A stretch of DNA of 64,000 nucleotides from Gari tellinella (taxonomy: Eukaryota; Mollusca; Bivalvia; Cardiida; Psammobiidae): the NCBI GenBank assembly GCA_922989275.2, contig OV277861.1, forward strand, positions 45,733,623 to 45,797,622, written 5' to 3'. The position numbers and the translations under genes were made by a program. The notes below the pieces were generated by a model. It saw only the letters and a program-made list of their open reading frames with translations. It was not told the DNA's origin and searched no databases. The number at the start of each line of letters is the position of its first letter. The stretch's first letter is position 1. Shown here in pieces: positions 22,244 to 35,100 of the stretch.

Positions 22244-23108
22244 ATGGCTGGCGAGAACGATGACGATGGTAGCATTGTGTCCCTTTCAGTGGCTCCTTCA
22301 CAGGTAGTAACAGACCCGCCACCTGGTACAACAGGTACAGTCACTACTAAAGACAACTCTTCCACGTCAGGGACTGTAAATACAGAAATCAAGCCCACTG
22401 ATCCAGCCCCCGTAGAAAGTAGATCAGCAGTCCGCAAGAGCGCTCGCCGGTCTCATGTGTCCGTGTATAGTAGCTATGGTCCTGAGACGTCCAGAACAGA
22501 TCTATTCGCCATGCAACATGCCACCGAGCAGCTACCATCAAACACTGTACCCATGTCACAGACTGACTATACTACGGGTAAATCACAGCAAACAGACACA
22601 GGTACGTTGTCTGAACCCCAAGCGTTAAGCAGTTCAACGGACGCGGCCTCGAGTCAGCCAGCTAGTACTAGTAGCGAATCCTCCACGTTGTCAAACACCA
22701 TGGACTCAGACATTCCATCATCATCCACAGACATCACCCACATATCAGCCACACAACCATCATCATCATCATCAGCATCAGCATCATTAGCAGCAGCATC
22801 ATCAAAGATATCTGACAATACCGCTGCACCGTCATCAGAGTCAGGTAGTTCAGTAGCAAGTGCTACACCACCCACAGGTATAAATCCACACTCTACTGGA
22901 CATTCAAAACTGACCACAGGGTCAGGCTATGTACCAACTACAGGGGAGTTATTGACCCCATTGACAGTTAGTAAGACCTCTATATTGTCTTCAGCTATTG
23001 CCCTGGATACAGTGTCAGTCAAGACTACGTCAGCCGTACCCATGACCCCTCCTCCAAACATGAAGCCAGTCAGCCCGGCCAACAGCCAGGGAACATCCCT
23101 GTTAGGAG
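22244..23108 (+). CDS. Exon 1: N-terminal Ser/Thr/Pro-rich, mucin-like region
   Basis: Opens MAGENDDDGS; the ATG context AAGATGG (A at -3, G at +4) is a good start context. The 288 residues are dominated by Ser, Thr, Ala and Pro, with homopolymeric Ser and Ala runs near 22757-22806 and a lone basic patch RKSARRS around residue 66. There is one N-glycosylation sequon (NSS). The composition suggests an O-glycosylated, unfolded stalk. No hydrophobic signal peptide is present, so the downstream helix would have to act as a type III (reverse) signal anchor, or an upstream exon is missing. Donor is G|GTGAGT at 23109, phase 1. Confidence 0.88.
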
Positions 23109-26100
23109 GTGAGTTGTTAATACATGTATAAAGACTTTTCAGGGCTCCAGATAAAGGCAGTATTACAATAACTAAAATCATTATCTCTGAATATAATCCT
23201 ATGGTGTCACTACTCATTAGACTTAGTCTCTTCGAGACGGTTCTAATGAGTAGTGACACCATAGGATTTGGTGCTTAAATGAGTGACTTCAGACTCACTG
23301 TCTAAGTTACAATCAGTTTGAATCCTGATCCTACGTCATATTACTTGTTTACGTGTTACCCCATATAGTCTGTTTCTAGTTTTGAAGACAGGTGACCACT
23401 TAAAGCAGGCTAAAAGTAAAGCAGAATGTGCCTTTAAAGGCACATTCTGCTTTACTTTTAGCCTGCTTTAAGCTTCCACCTGCAAGAATAAAGAAAATAT
23501 TCTTATGATACATATCAATGACTGTATTACACTATAAGTTGGAACTATTTTCTTTGGTGGAGGAATAAATTAATTGCACTAAAAAGGTGCTTCTATGGGG
23601 GAAAGGGTTAAGGCATGAAAAAAAGTTTAAATGTCTACAGAGATCCCTATGCTCTGTTCATGAAATTGTGACCATGACAACCAACAAGGGACTCCTTTCT
23701 GTGCAATAACCTCTATTCACAAAACCCCTCTGTACAAGTAAAACGTCCAAATTAATCAAGCAGTTTATCAGGGAGTAACAAACTCTGCAACAACCTTCAG
23801 TTTGACGCACTCAAAAAAGAGGCAATGTTCACTTCTGTGGCTGCAATCTGTCCTTCAAATGGGTTGGATGTAATTTTCATTGAGATTGGGCTGGAACCAT
23901 AAATACTGCACTTTCTTATCGTACTGCTAACAGACTGGTTTCTATAAACAATAGGGCTCCAGATAAGAGGAAGTTAACTGAACAAATTTAATGTTTTCTC
24001 ACTCATTTCAGCATCAATCCTATGGTGTTACTACTCATTAGAATCGTCTCAAAGAGACGATTCTAATGAGTAGTGACATCATAGGGTTTCATGAAGAAAT
24101 AAAGATTTTAGTTTTTGAAATACCTCCTTATCTGGAGCCCTGAACAATGTAATAAATTACTTATGATTGTATTAAGTTAACCCTTTACCCCATAGATATG
24201 CCTATTTGCACATTTAGTTTATTCCTCCACTGCATTGGTTCCAATTTATACCGTCATCAACATGATTGTACCATAGGCAATATTTCCGACATCATTGCTG
24301 ACGGGAGCTTAAAACAGGCTGAATGTAAAGCAGAATGCTTCTTTAATTCATACTTTCATCCATAATTTTTTTAAAGCTTATTCTATGGGCGTTACTAGCT
24401 TTAACATCTTTTAGATTCATTTTATGGGAGATGCATTCATTCAATTCAATGCAATATACTATCTCAGTATCTATAATTAGGTTTTTAAAGAGGTAGAGTT
24501 TCAGTTGAGTACACAATACACAGCACCATTTCACACTTGGTTGTGTCTTAATAAATTGATACATATCTTATCCCTTTTAATGAAGCCTACTTTAACCACT
24601 GTTCTATAACCTTTTGCTTCATAGCCTGTTTCTAGTTTTGAAGGTAAGGTGACCCCTTAAAGCAGATTGAAAGTAAAAGCAGAATGCGCCTTAACCCTTT
24701 ACCTGATAGCCTATTTCTAGTCCTTAAGATAGGTGACTACTTAAAGCAGGTTGAAAGTAAAGCAGAATGCGCCCTAAGGCGCATTCTGCTTTACTTTCAG
24801 CCTGCTTTAAGCTATCATGTGCTATAACATAGAAACTATTTCCTATAATACATATTCATTACTGATTAAATTGGAACTATATTCTTCAGCGGAAGAATAA
24901 ATCATATCCGCTAAAAGGCGCTTCTATTGGGGAAAGGGTTAAGGCGCATTCTGCTTTACTTTCAATCTGCTTTAAAATTCCTTCTGATTGGATATAGAAA
25001 ATAATTCTTATGGTAAATATTCATGACTGTATAGTTTGGAACTATTTTCTTCAGTGGAGGAATTAATTAAATGCACTAAAAGGTACTTCTTATAATGGGA
25101 GGAAGGGTTAAACACAAACAAGCTGGGACCTAAACCAAAATTTAGGGTTTACAGAGCACCAGTTAAGGAAAGTTTTTCAAAAAGTAAAATCTGTATTTCT
25201 GAATAAAACCCTATAGTGTCACTACTCATTAGAATTGTCTCTTTGAGGTGATTATAATGAGTAGTAACACCATAGGATTTGGTGCTGAAATGAGTGAAAA
25301 AATGTTGATTTGTTGAATTTACCAAATGATACTTTCTAATTGTCTAAAAGTGTGCTTATTCTTCCTCCTGTACTTGTATGTAACATTATTTGGAAATAGG
25401 AACCAGTTTTTGAGCCCCCCTATGAAAGCAGTACACGGCACAGTCATGTCATTCTTTCAGTCTGTTAGTACACCAAAAATGAGTTTGATCAATATCTCAC
25501 CCTTCCTTCAACCTACTCAGTCTCATATTTGGTAAGGCTGTTAATCATAATGATTGGATGCCCCATATATCTTAGTAAGTCAAAGGTCAAGATTATTCTG
25601 TAATGAAATATGATAGCTTTTGCACCAAATGGCTTCAGATCATTACTTCATACTTCAGTCAACCTACAGTTCTCATCTTTGGTAAGCAGCTGCTTTACTC
25701 TCAGCCTGCTTTATAATCTATAATTGACTAGGATTTAACCCATCTGCTTTGATGTCAGCCTACTTTAAGGTATCGTCTGATAGAATAAAGAAACTATTTC
25801 TGATGATACATAGTCATGACTGTATAAATTGGAACTATTTTCCTCAGGGTGAAATAGATTTAAGGCATAAAAAGGCGTATCTATGGGGTAATGGGTTAAA
25901 AAGTAAATGACCAAATTGTAGGGTCCATATTCATGACTGTATAAGATAGAACTATTTTCTACATCAGGGGAATAATTAAAGGTGTAAAAAAGGCATATTT
26001 AACCCTTTACCCCATAGCCCATTTCCAGTTTTGAAAATAGGTGACTACTGAAAGCAAGTTGAAAGTAAAGCAGAATGCGCCTTAAGGCGCATTCTGCTTT

Positions 26101-29100
26101 ACTTTCAGCCTGCTTTAAACCTCTATCTGCTAAGATATAGAAAATATTATTTTTGGGTCATGTTTATGGCTGTAAAAATTGGAAGTATTTTCTTCAGTGG
26201 ATGAATAAATTCAGTGTGCTAAAAGGCGCTTCTATGGGGGAAAGTATTAAAGTGTAATGGGTAAGAGCAACTGGATACTTGGACACATATGGAACCAAAT
26301 ATATGCCTCTTATCTTGGACTTTGTGCTTGGGTTTTACAATATGTCATAATCCATAAAGTATAGACCTACAAAGTTACAAACACAAATCAATGAGTTTGC
26401 TACAGATGATGTATATATCATGTAAATGTTTCTGTCAAACTATACTGTCATGTCATGTCTGTTCAGCTACCACTCAGTGAAGAAGCATTGAGATATCTTA
26501 ACCTTTGAACCCTTGTCCCACATATAGGCGTCCTTTTCAAACAGTGTACATGTGAATAATACACTTGTCCTGTGCAAACAGTGAAGACCCAGATCAGAGA
26601 GCTCCGAAAGGAGCCCTCTGATCAGGGTCTTCACTGTTCGTCATAAAGCCAAACATTGACCAAATCAATCCTTGAAAGTCCAGACTTAAATGGAAACTTG
26701 AATTGTCCATTTAAAGTTTCAGGGAGGAAAGAGTTAAGGTGCACTCTGCTTTACTTTCAACCTGCTTTCAGTGGTCACCTAAAACTTGAAACAGGCTATG
26801 GGATAACGGGTTAAAAGAGGGGCAATTAAATGCTTGACAAAATGTAATGTAGAAAGCCCTTAACCCTGTACTCTTTAGATACATATTTTTACTCACTTTA
26901 GACGCTACAAATCACTTTAGATTGTAATGAAACTTGGTCAAAATGTTTGCCTCATTAAAATCAAAGAATATTTTCTATATCCTAGTAAATGGTAGCTTAA
27001 AGCAGGATGAAAGTAAAGCAGAATGTGCCTCAATGCGCATTATGCTTTACTTTCAACCTGCTTTAAGTCAGGTCACCTATCTTCATAATACTAGAAAAAA
27101 GCTATGGGGAAATGGGTTAATACAGGTTTGACTGTAAACCTTAACTAGACCTACTTATCCATCACTTAATAACGTTCATAACAGGCTATATTCCATGTGA
27201 TGATAGCTCGTTCATGATTTGTACTTTTATGTACATACAGAGCACCGGATAAGGGTAGTTTTTCAAAAACTAAAATCTTTATTTCTGAATTAAACCCTAT
27301 GGTGTCACTACTCATTAGAATCGTCTCGAAGAGACGATTCTAATGAGTAGTAATACCATAGGATTTGGTGCTAAAAGAGTGAGAAAATGTTGGATTTGTT
27401 GAAAAAACTAACTCTTATCTGGGGCCCTGTACATAGTCTGCTCAGAAGTCTGACCTTTATTTGCAATTGACAGATATATGCATAACTCCATATATATATA
27501 TATATAGGCTTTAAAAGGGGCATATTTCAAATCATAGAATCAGTCTGTCTCCATCAAGTATATCAAATACTATGCCGTATGTTTTCATAAAATAATGACC
27601 CTTATCACAAAGTATTTCAAAAACTAAAAATTCTGCCTCCATCAAGTATTTCAAATTTTATAAATCCATGTCTTGACAAAATATTTGAAATACCCAAATC
27701 CTTAGCACAGGGTATTAACTCTTTCCTCCCTGAAACTTTAAATGGACAATTCCAGTTTCCATTTTAGTCTAGTCAAATTCTGACTTAAGGGTTGTTTTTG
27801 TCAATGTTTGGCATTATGACTAAACAGTGAAGACGCTAATCAGAGGGTTCCTTTTGGAGCTCTCTGATCTGGGTCTTCACTCTTTGCACTAAACAAGTGT
27901 ACTGTTCACATGTTCACTGTTTGAAAAGGATGCCTATATGCGGGACTAGGGTTCAAAGGGTTAAAAAAACAAACTAAGAAGTCTGTCCTGTCAAGTATTT
28001 AAATTTTAAAATCCATGTTTTTGACAATATTTGAAATACCCACATCCTTATCAAAAGTATTTCAAAAAACTAAAAACATTCTCTCTATCAAGTATTTCAA
28101 AACTTTAAATCCATGTCTTGACAACATATTTGAAATATTTAAAGGGTTAATGATTTTCCAAGTATTTCAAAACCGGTATACATCTTTTTGAAACCGTGTG
28201 TTGTGGACTAATAACAAGTAACCAACATATTGCAATTATCCTGTTTGAAGCTGTTGTATATATTTTTGGGGTCTGATCTGGATCCAATTAACTGTTTCCA
28301 AAGAATATCAAAGCCATTATCCAAAATGCAATGTGTTGAAAGGAAGCATCTATTGTGAATATCAAGGGTTTCTAAGCATTTTGCATAGTCAGCAAAAATT
28401 GTCTGGACCAGTATGATACAGTCAGGCTTAAGAAGATTACAAGCAGTCGTTGAACTTGAGACAACGACTCCCAAGGGACATACAGTTAACTCTTTGCATG
28501 CTGGGTAATTTTTTTTTGTCTGCAACAATTATCGTCTTCTATTCTTTCTTTAAATAGAACTTTCAGAATTTGTTTTCAAAACAGGGTAAGAGTGTCAAAC
28601 AGTTTAGATTCTGATGAGACGCCGCGTGATGCGGCGTCTCGTCAGGATCCAAACTATTTGCAATGATAATCACTATGGCACATGTATCCGCAGCTAGCAT
28701 GCACAGAATTACACATGTGTATAAGGGCAGCCTAAAAGGAGATTTATTAAACTCAAGTCTGAAATAAAGGGTGAAGCTTAATGCAGGACAAAAGTAATGC
28801 AGAAAGTTCCTTTAGGAGCTTTCTGCATTACTTTTGCCCTGCTTTAAGTGATATATCTGTAGAGATGGCCATGTTTCTATATTTTGGCTACTGTAAACAG
28901 GTTTAACTATAGCAGTGCTCCAGATAAGAGGGATTAAACTGAACAAATCCAACATTTTCTCACTCATTCAGCACCAAATCCTATGGTGTTACTACTTATT
29001 AGAATTGTCTCGACGAGACAATTCTAATGAGTAGTGACACCATAGGGTTTAATGCAGAAATAAAGATTTTAGTATTTGAAATACTCCCTTTATCTGGAGC

Positions 29101-32100
29101 TCTGCTGTAATATTGAAGACAGCAAGTCTCCAGTAGGTCTCATACATCCATTGATTTGGCCAGCACTCCTCTATGATAAGTACTGGTGTTTGTTGCTTTT
29201 ATGTATGAGCCTGTCTTGTTTATGATAGAATAATAGAAAGTTTGGCAACTACATAATATGTAAGGTCCAAGCCTATGTCCAGCCACAATTCAATAAAGAA
29301 TGTTACATAGACAGTTGGTAGCTTAGTTATCCCATTCTTCCAGGGAAACACAGTTGGTTATGTTAATGCACGGGAAACAAGTATCATCCACCATTTGCAA
29401 ATAGTTTAGACCCAGATCAGAGGGTACTGTTTAATTATTGTTTTAAAAAAAATTCAACAAAATACAACACAAAAACGCAAGAGTCATTGTAAACTGGTCA
29501 ACATTTATATAACTGTTATTGTTATATATAATTATATAGAAAGAGTTTGCTTGGAAAGTCAGTAGTGTTAGGGTTAAATCATATACCTCTGCATAAGCAC
29601 TTAACCCTTTACCCAATAATCCGTTTATAACATTAAATACAGGTGATCACTTAAAGCAGGTTGAAAGAAAAGCAGAATGTGCCTTAAGGCACATTCTGCT
29701 TTACGTTCAGCCTGCTTCAAACTACCATCTACTAGGCTATATAAAATATTTGTTATGGTATTGTTCATAAGGGAATAAACTGGAACTACTTTCTTCAGTG
29801 GAGGAATAAATTAAATACACTAAAAGTTGCTTCTATAGGGTAAAGGGTCACATTACCTGTTCTTCCACATAAACATACTTTGACCATGGTATGCTTTGAC
29901 CAATATAACCCCTTGATAAGTATGTTGCTTTCAATTCAGGTTCCTGTGTACCATACATGTACATGCCACTAATAACTTAACCCATTTTATGCGGGATACA
30001 CTTTCAGGTGTACCTTTAGGCAAACAGTTATGATCTCAGATCAGGCCCCACATGTGATCAAAACTGTTTGCAGCTAAGTCAATACTCTACCAGAAAATAC
30101 TAAAATATTTTGCAAATATTTGAGTTATACCCGCTGCAGACGACATTTTAAAATGGCCGCCAAATATTACCCAGCATACAATGGGTTAAAGATCTTGTCT
30201 CCATAAAACCTTCAATTGTTTCACCTCAAATCTCTTCTATCATGCTTTGTTTTATTGTATTCTTTAATTTATTCTTTAAAAATAATTTTGATTGTTTTGT
30301 ATTTTTTTCAGGTGGCCTGTCTGACTATATAGTGTATATAGGGGCTCCCCTGTGTGGGGCCGGGATTCTGATTCTCCTTATAGTGTGTATCCTCTGTTTT
30401 CATGTGGTCTATCAGACTATATAGTGTATATAGGGGCTCCCCTATGTGGGGCCGGGATTCTGATTCTCCTTATAGTGTGTATCCTCTGTTTTCAGGTGGC
30501 CTGTCTTGATTATATAGTGTATATAGGGTCGCCTCTGTGAGGGGCCGGGATTCTCATTCTCCTTATAGTGTGTATCCTCAGTTTTCAGGTGGCCTCTGTC
30601 AGACTATATAGTGTATATAGGGCCGCCCCTATGTGGAGCCGGGATTCTGATTCTCCTTATAGTGTGTATATATCCTCTGTTTTCAGGTGGTCTATCAGAC
30701 TATATAGTGTATATAGGGCCGCCCCTATGTGGGGCCGGGATTCTGATTCTCCTTATAGTGTGTATCCTCTGTTTTCAGGTGGTCTATCAGACTATATAGT
30801 GTATATAGGGGCTCCCCTGTGTGGGGCCGGGATTCTGATTCTCCTTATAGTGTGTATCCTCTGTCTCAGGAAAAGAAAAGCAAAGTCAAAGGTAAGTTGG
30901 GCAATACAAATGTTGCTGATGATGATAATAGTGATCAGGGTCCCAGATAAGCGGGATAAAACTGAACAAATTCCTCACTCATTTCAGTACCAAATCCAAG
31001 GTGTTGTGTATTGTGGTTAGCCATTATCCACGCTAAAATGTCTTACAAGGTTCCAGATTTTAAGAGGGAGTAAACTGAACAAATTCCACAATTTCTTCCT
31101 CATTTTTGCATCAAATCCTATGTTGTTATTACTCATTAGAATCGTCTCTTCGAGACGATTCTAATGAGTAGTGACAACATAGGGTTTAATGCATAAATAA
31201 AGATTTTAGTTTTTGAAAAACTCCCCTTATCTGGAGCTCTGATGATGCTAATTGATGATAATTAAGCACTGATGGTGATCAGTATGGTGATAGTTGTGAT
31301 AAGATATTGATTAGGAAATTGGCAATTATGCTGCTGCTGCTGATGACAATGATCATGAAAACAGCTGAATTGATATCAAAATGATAATTCAAAGACTGTT
31401 TTCTGTCTGGAGCTTTCTGCTTACTTATATCCTGATTTAACCCTCATAACGAAATAAGCTAAGTATACATCTTTTGCAAACAGTGTAGACCCAGATCAGA
31501 GGGTAAAACCCTGTTTAACCCTCACTGCAAACCAAGTATGTACATATTTTGCAAACAGTGTATATTCAGATTAGAGGGTAAACTCCTAGAGCTGATAAAT
31601 CAACTACTGAAGTTAAGGATCAATTTCTGTAATAAAGACTAGTACGAAATTGAAGCAAGCAAAGGTAAAGTAGGAAGCTCCTTTAGGAGCTTCTGATTAT
31701 TGAAGGAACTTTTCCTTACTTTTAGCCATGCTTTGATAAAGCTTCCCTACCTTATAAACCGAAAACAAATCTTGATTTGCGTGGTCAAAATAGGGAGCTT
31801 TTGCTGTGTATACAAAACATATACATTTATGTATTTTGTAACTCGGCTCTTGCCCTTGAGGCCAATTAAGGCGTTTTTGTATTAACACTCTCAGTATGAG
31901 ACTAAATATTCATAAACCTTTATGGTGCTGGAACAAGATATCCATCCATTGAAAACAGAATAGACTCAGATCAGAGGGGCACCTGTAGGGGCCCTCTGAT
32001 CAGATTCTGCAGTTTGTCTCACTTTTAGTCTTAAAAATATTTTGGGAACAGACCCTTGAAGTTTCAATGTAAAGTTAAAACTGGTCATCAAAAACTAAAA

Positions 32101-35100
32101 TCTTAATTTGTGCTTTAAACCCAATGGTGTTACTACTCATTAGAATTGTCTCGAAGAGACGATTCTAATGAGTAGTAACAACATAGGATTTGATGCAAAA
32201 ATGAGTGAGAAATTGTTGGATTTGTTCAGTGTACTCCCTCTTAATTCTGGAGCCCTGTGAGATATTTTAGCGGCACAATACACAACACCTCATATGTTTT
32301 CCATATATCAGGAGAAAATTGGCATGTGCTTTGATGAAGACTAATTGACCCATGTACCCCCAGGGATATGACCCCTGAATGCCAGATTAGCCTGGTGGTG
32401 AATCACCACAACTAAAAAAAGATTGTTTTTTCTCCCAAAAAATATGAAACACTCTTTGTATAGAGAAATTTCAAAAAAAAAAAAAATTGTTTTTGTTTTT
32501 ATTTACAAGAATGAAGTTTACTTTTAGGCAAGTTATCTTCTTGAAATATGTTGTTTTAAGGCGCATTCTGCTTTACTTTCAGCCTGCTTTAAGCTACCAT
32601 CTGCTAGAATATAGGAAATATTTCTTATGATATTATATTCATGACTATAAATTGGAACTATTTTGTTCAGTGGAGGAATAAATTAAATGTGTAAAAGTGA
32701 GAATCTATGGAGTTAAAATAAGATTACACTGTGTCCCATTACATTTTGATTACAATAACTTACCAAAATTCTCAGAACTCAAGTGTTTTATTTCAAAGAC
32801 TACATCCCCTAGTCTTTCAATGCGGAGGGAGAATCTGTATGTCCAGGGTCAAATATTGATAAATATTTGGATAGATTGTTTCTAGCTGTGAAACACCTGT
32901 GTTATGCCTGTATGGCTTGTATCAAACAGTGCACAAATAGCCTGTCTAAATACCTTCTCCCCTGCTCCTAATATACAGCTATTATGACCACTACTAACCC
33001 TTGTTATACATTTGGAAATAATGAAGACCCAAATTTTACGGGTTCTGAAGGCTGCTTTATGCATCCAGATGGCATACAGAAAACATTCCTTACTGGCTCT
33101 TTATAAGGTCAGGATAGAAACATGAAGAGGTATTTAATACAGAATGAAAGTAAAAGCTCTTTTATGCCCTCCTTGGAAAGAAATTGGGGTATATTGCTTT
33201 GCACATGTTGGTCTGTCTTATCCATTGGTAATGTAGAAGATCTAATGGTTTCCGATCAATAACCCACCATTCCTTCAACCTACAATTCTCATATATGGTA
33301 GGAAGGTTAGGTATAATAAGTAGATGACCCCTGTATATTTTGAGTTCAATAAGTCAAAGTTCAAGGTCATTTCAAGGTCAAGTAGACCAAATAGTTTCTG
33401 ATCAATAGCTCATCATTCCTTCACCCTACAGTTGTCATATTAGTAAAGAGGTTTTAGTCATGATGAGTGGATGCACCCTATTTATTTGGAGATCAATAAG
33501 ACAGTCAAAGGTCAAGGTCATTTCAAGGTCAAATGGGCATGGGGGCATTCATGTTTTCCAAAAATATCTTGTTTACCTTCATTTCAATGGTGTCTCAATA
33601 TAGGTTTTGTATGTATTTGATTGATTCATGTGAGATTAAAGCGAGAGTTAAAGTAGAAACCCATGTCTATAACTTACTTCAGACCTATAGCTATTGTACA
33701 GCCTCACTGGATTTCCAATTTCAATAGAGATTACTAGATAGCAGTACCAGACAGACAGGGCTACAAATATAAACAAAGTTAAAATTCACAATAAGATGAA
33801 TGAGCTGTCTATAACCCTTACAATGCTGAAATTCTACTTATGGGCTGTTCCACTTATTAAAACGGATCAAAATAATTGTATTGATTTTCAGAGAAGGTTA
33901 TTTCAGAAAACTACACTGTTTGTAACTTAACTCTTTCCTCCCTGAAACTTTAAATGTACAATTCCAGTTTCCATTTTAGTCTAGTCCATTTCTGACTTTA
34001 AGGGTTGATTTTGTCCATGTTTGGCATTGTGACAAACAGAGAAGACCCTGATCAGAGGGCTCCTTTCGGAGCCCTCTGATCTGGGTATTCACTGTTTGCA
34101 TAGGACAAGTGTACTATTTACATGTACACTGTTTGAAAAGGATGCCTATAGGCGGGACTAGGGTTCAAAGGGTTAAACATATTATAAAAGTTTCCATAAA
34201 GGGTTAAAACAGGTCCATGACTTCATGCTGATCAGAGCCTACACTGTTTGCAACTTACACATAATCATCATACTTACAGTGGAGAATCTGTTATTCTTTC
34301 CCGTTTAAACGCAAACGTACGCAAGCGCAAAGCACTAAAACGTAGAAAAGAACAACTTTTGGACAATTCTGATATTTCATGTTTAACTTGGTGGCAAACA
34401 GTTTGGAGCCTGATCAGACGCCGGGTTACCCGGCGTCTGATCTGGCTCCAAACTGTTTGCACTGCAAATTATAGTTTTAGCGTAAACGCGTTTATTGGGA
34501 AAGAATAACACATTCTCCACTGTAGTTTCGATAAAGGGTTAAAACAGGTAAGTGAATAAATGGTAAATGCAAATCTAAGACGATGAAGACAGCTCTTAAA
34601 CTAAAGGAAATTTCTGCATCACTTTTAGTCATGTCACCTGTTTAAGGAGCACTTGATGCATTTTCATTGATCAAAAACATAACAGCTGGTTATGTTCTAC
34701 TCTGTTTGACACTTACAATCGTTCTATTATAAGTCAAACTTCATTTATGGAGTTTCTTGAAACAAACTATAACTAAAGTAACTTCTGTGCGTTATGCTCA
34801 TAAAAAGTACTGGTATGTTAAGGAGTCTGCCGTAGATTCTTTTAGAGTTTAACCCTTAGCCCGCCAAATAAATTGTCGTCTGCTATATTTCTCGTCTGCT
34901 TCAAGTTTCAAAGTGCTTCAAAGTTGCTCAAAATTGCTGAAAATGTTGTCCGAGTGTCAAACAGCTTGGATCCGGATGAGACGCCGAGTTACTCGGCGTC
35001 TCATCCAGATCCAAGCTGTTTGCATATGGAGCTATAGTCGTGAGTGGCAGGCTAAGGGTTAACCTTGTAAATAAATGATGAAACAATGTACATGTATATT

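Noticed and set aside
22654..22917. Minus-strand frame rich in Asp
   Set aside because: Shadow of the Ser-coding trinucleotide tract in exon 1.
27238..27437. 8-bp target duplication for a second B copy (TGTACATA)
   Set aside because: Matches only if the element is taken to end two bases early; not counted as proof.
30352..31020. Frames of 60-150 codons across the transmembrane array
   Set aside because: They read through decoy exon copies and splice acceptors in shifted frames; only 30779-30891 joins in phase at both sides.
34248..34508. 86-codon frame with a basic stretch
   Set aside because: Falls entirely inside a TA-flanked MITE hairpin; no exon signals.
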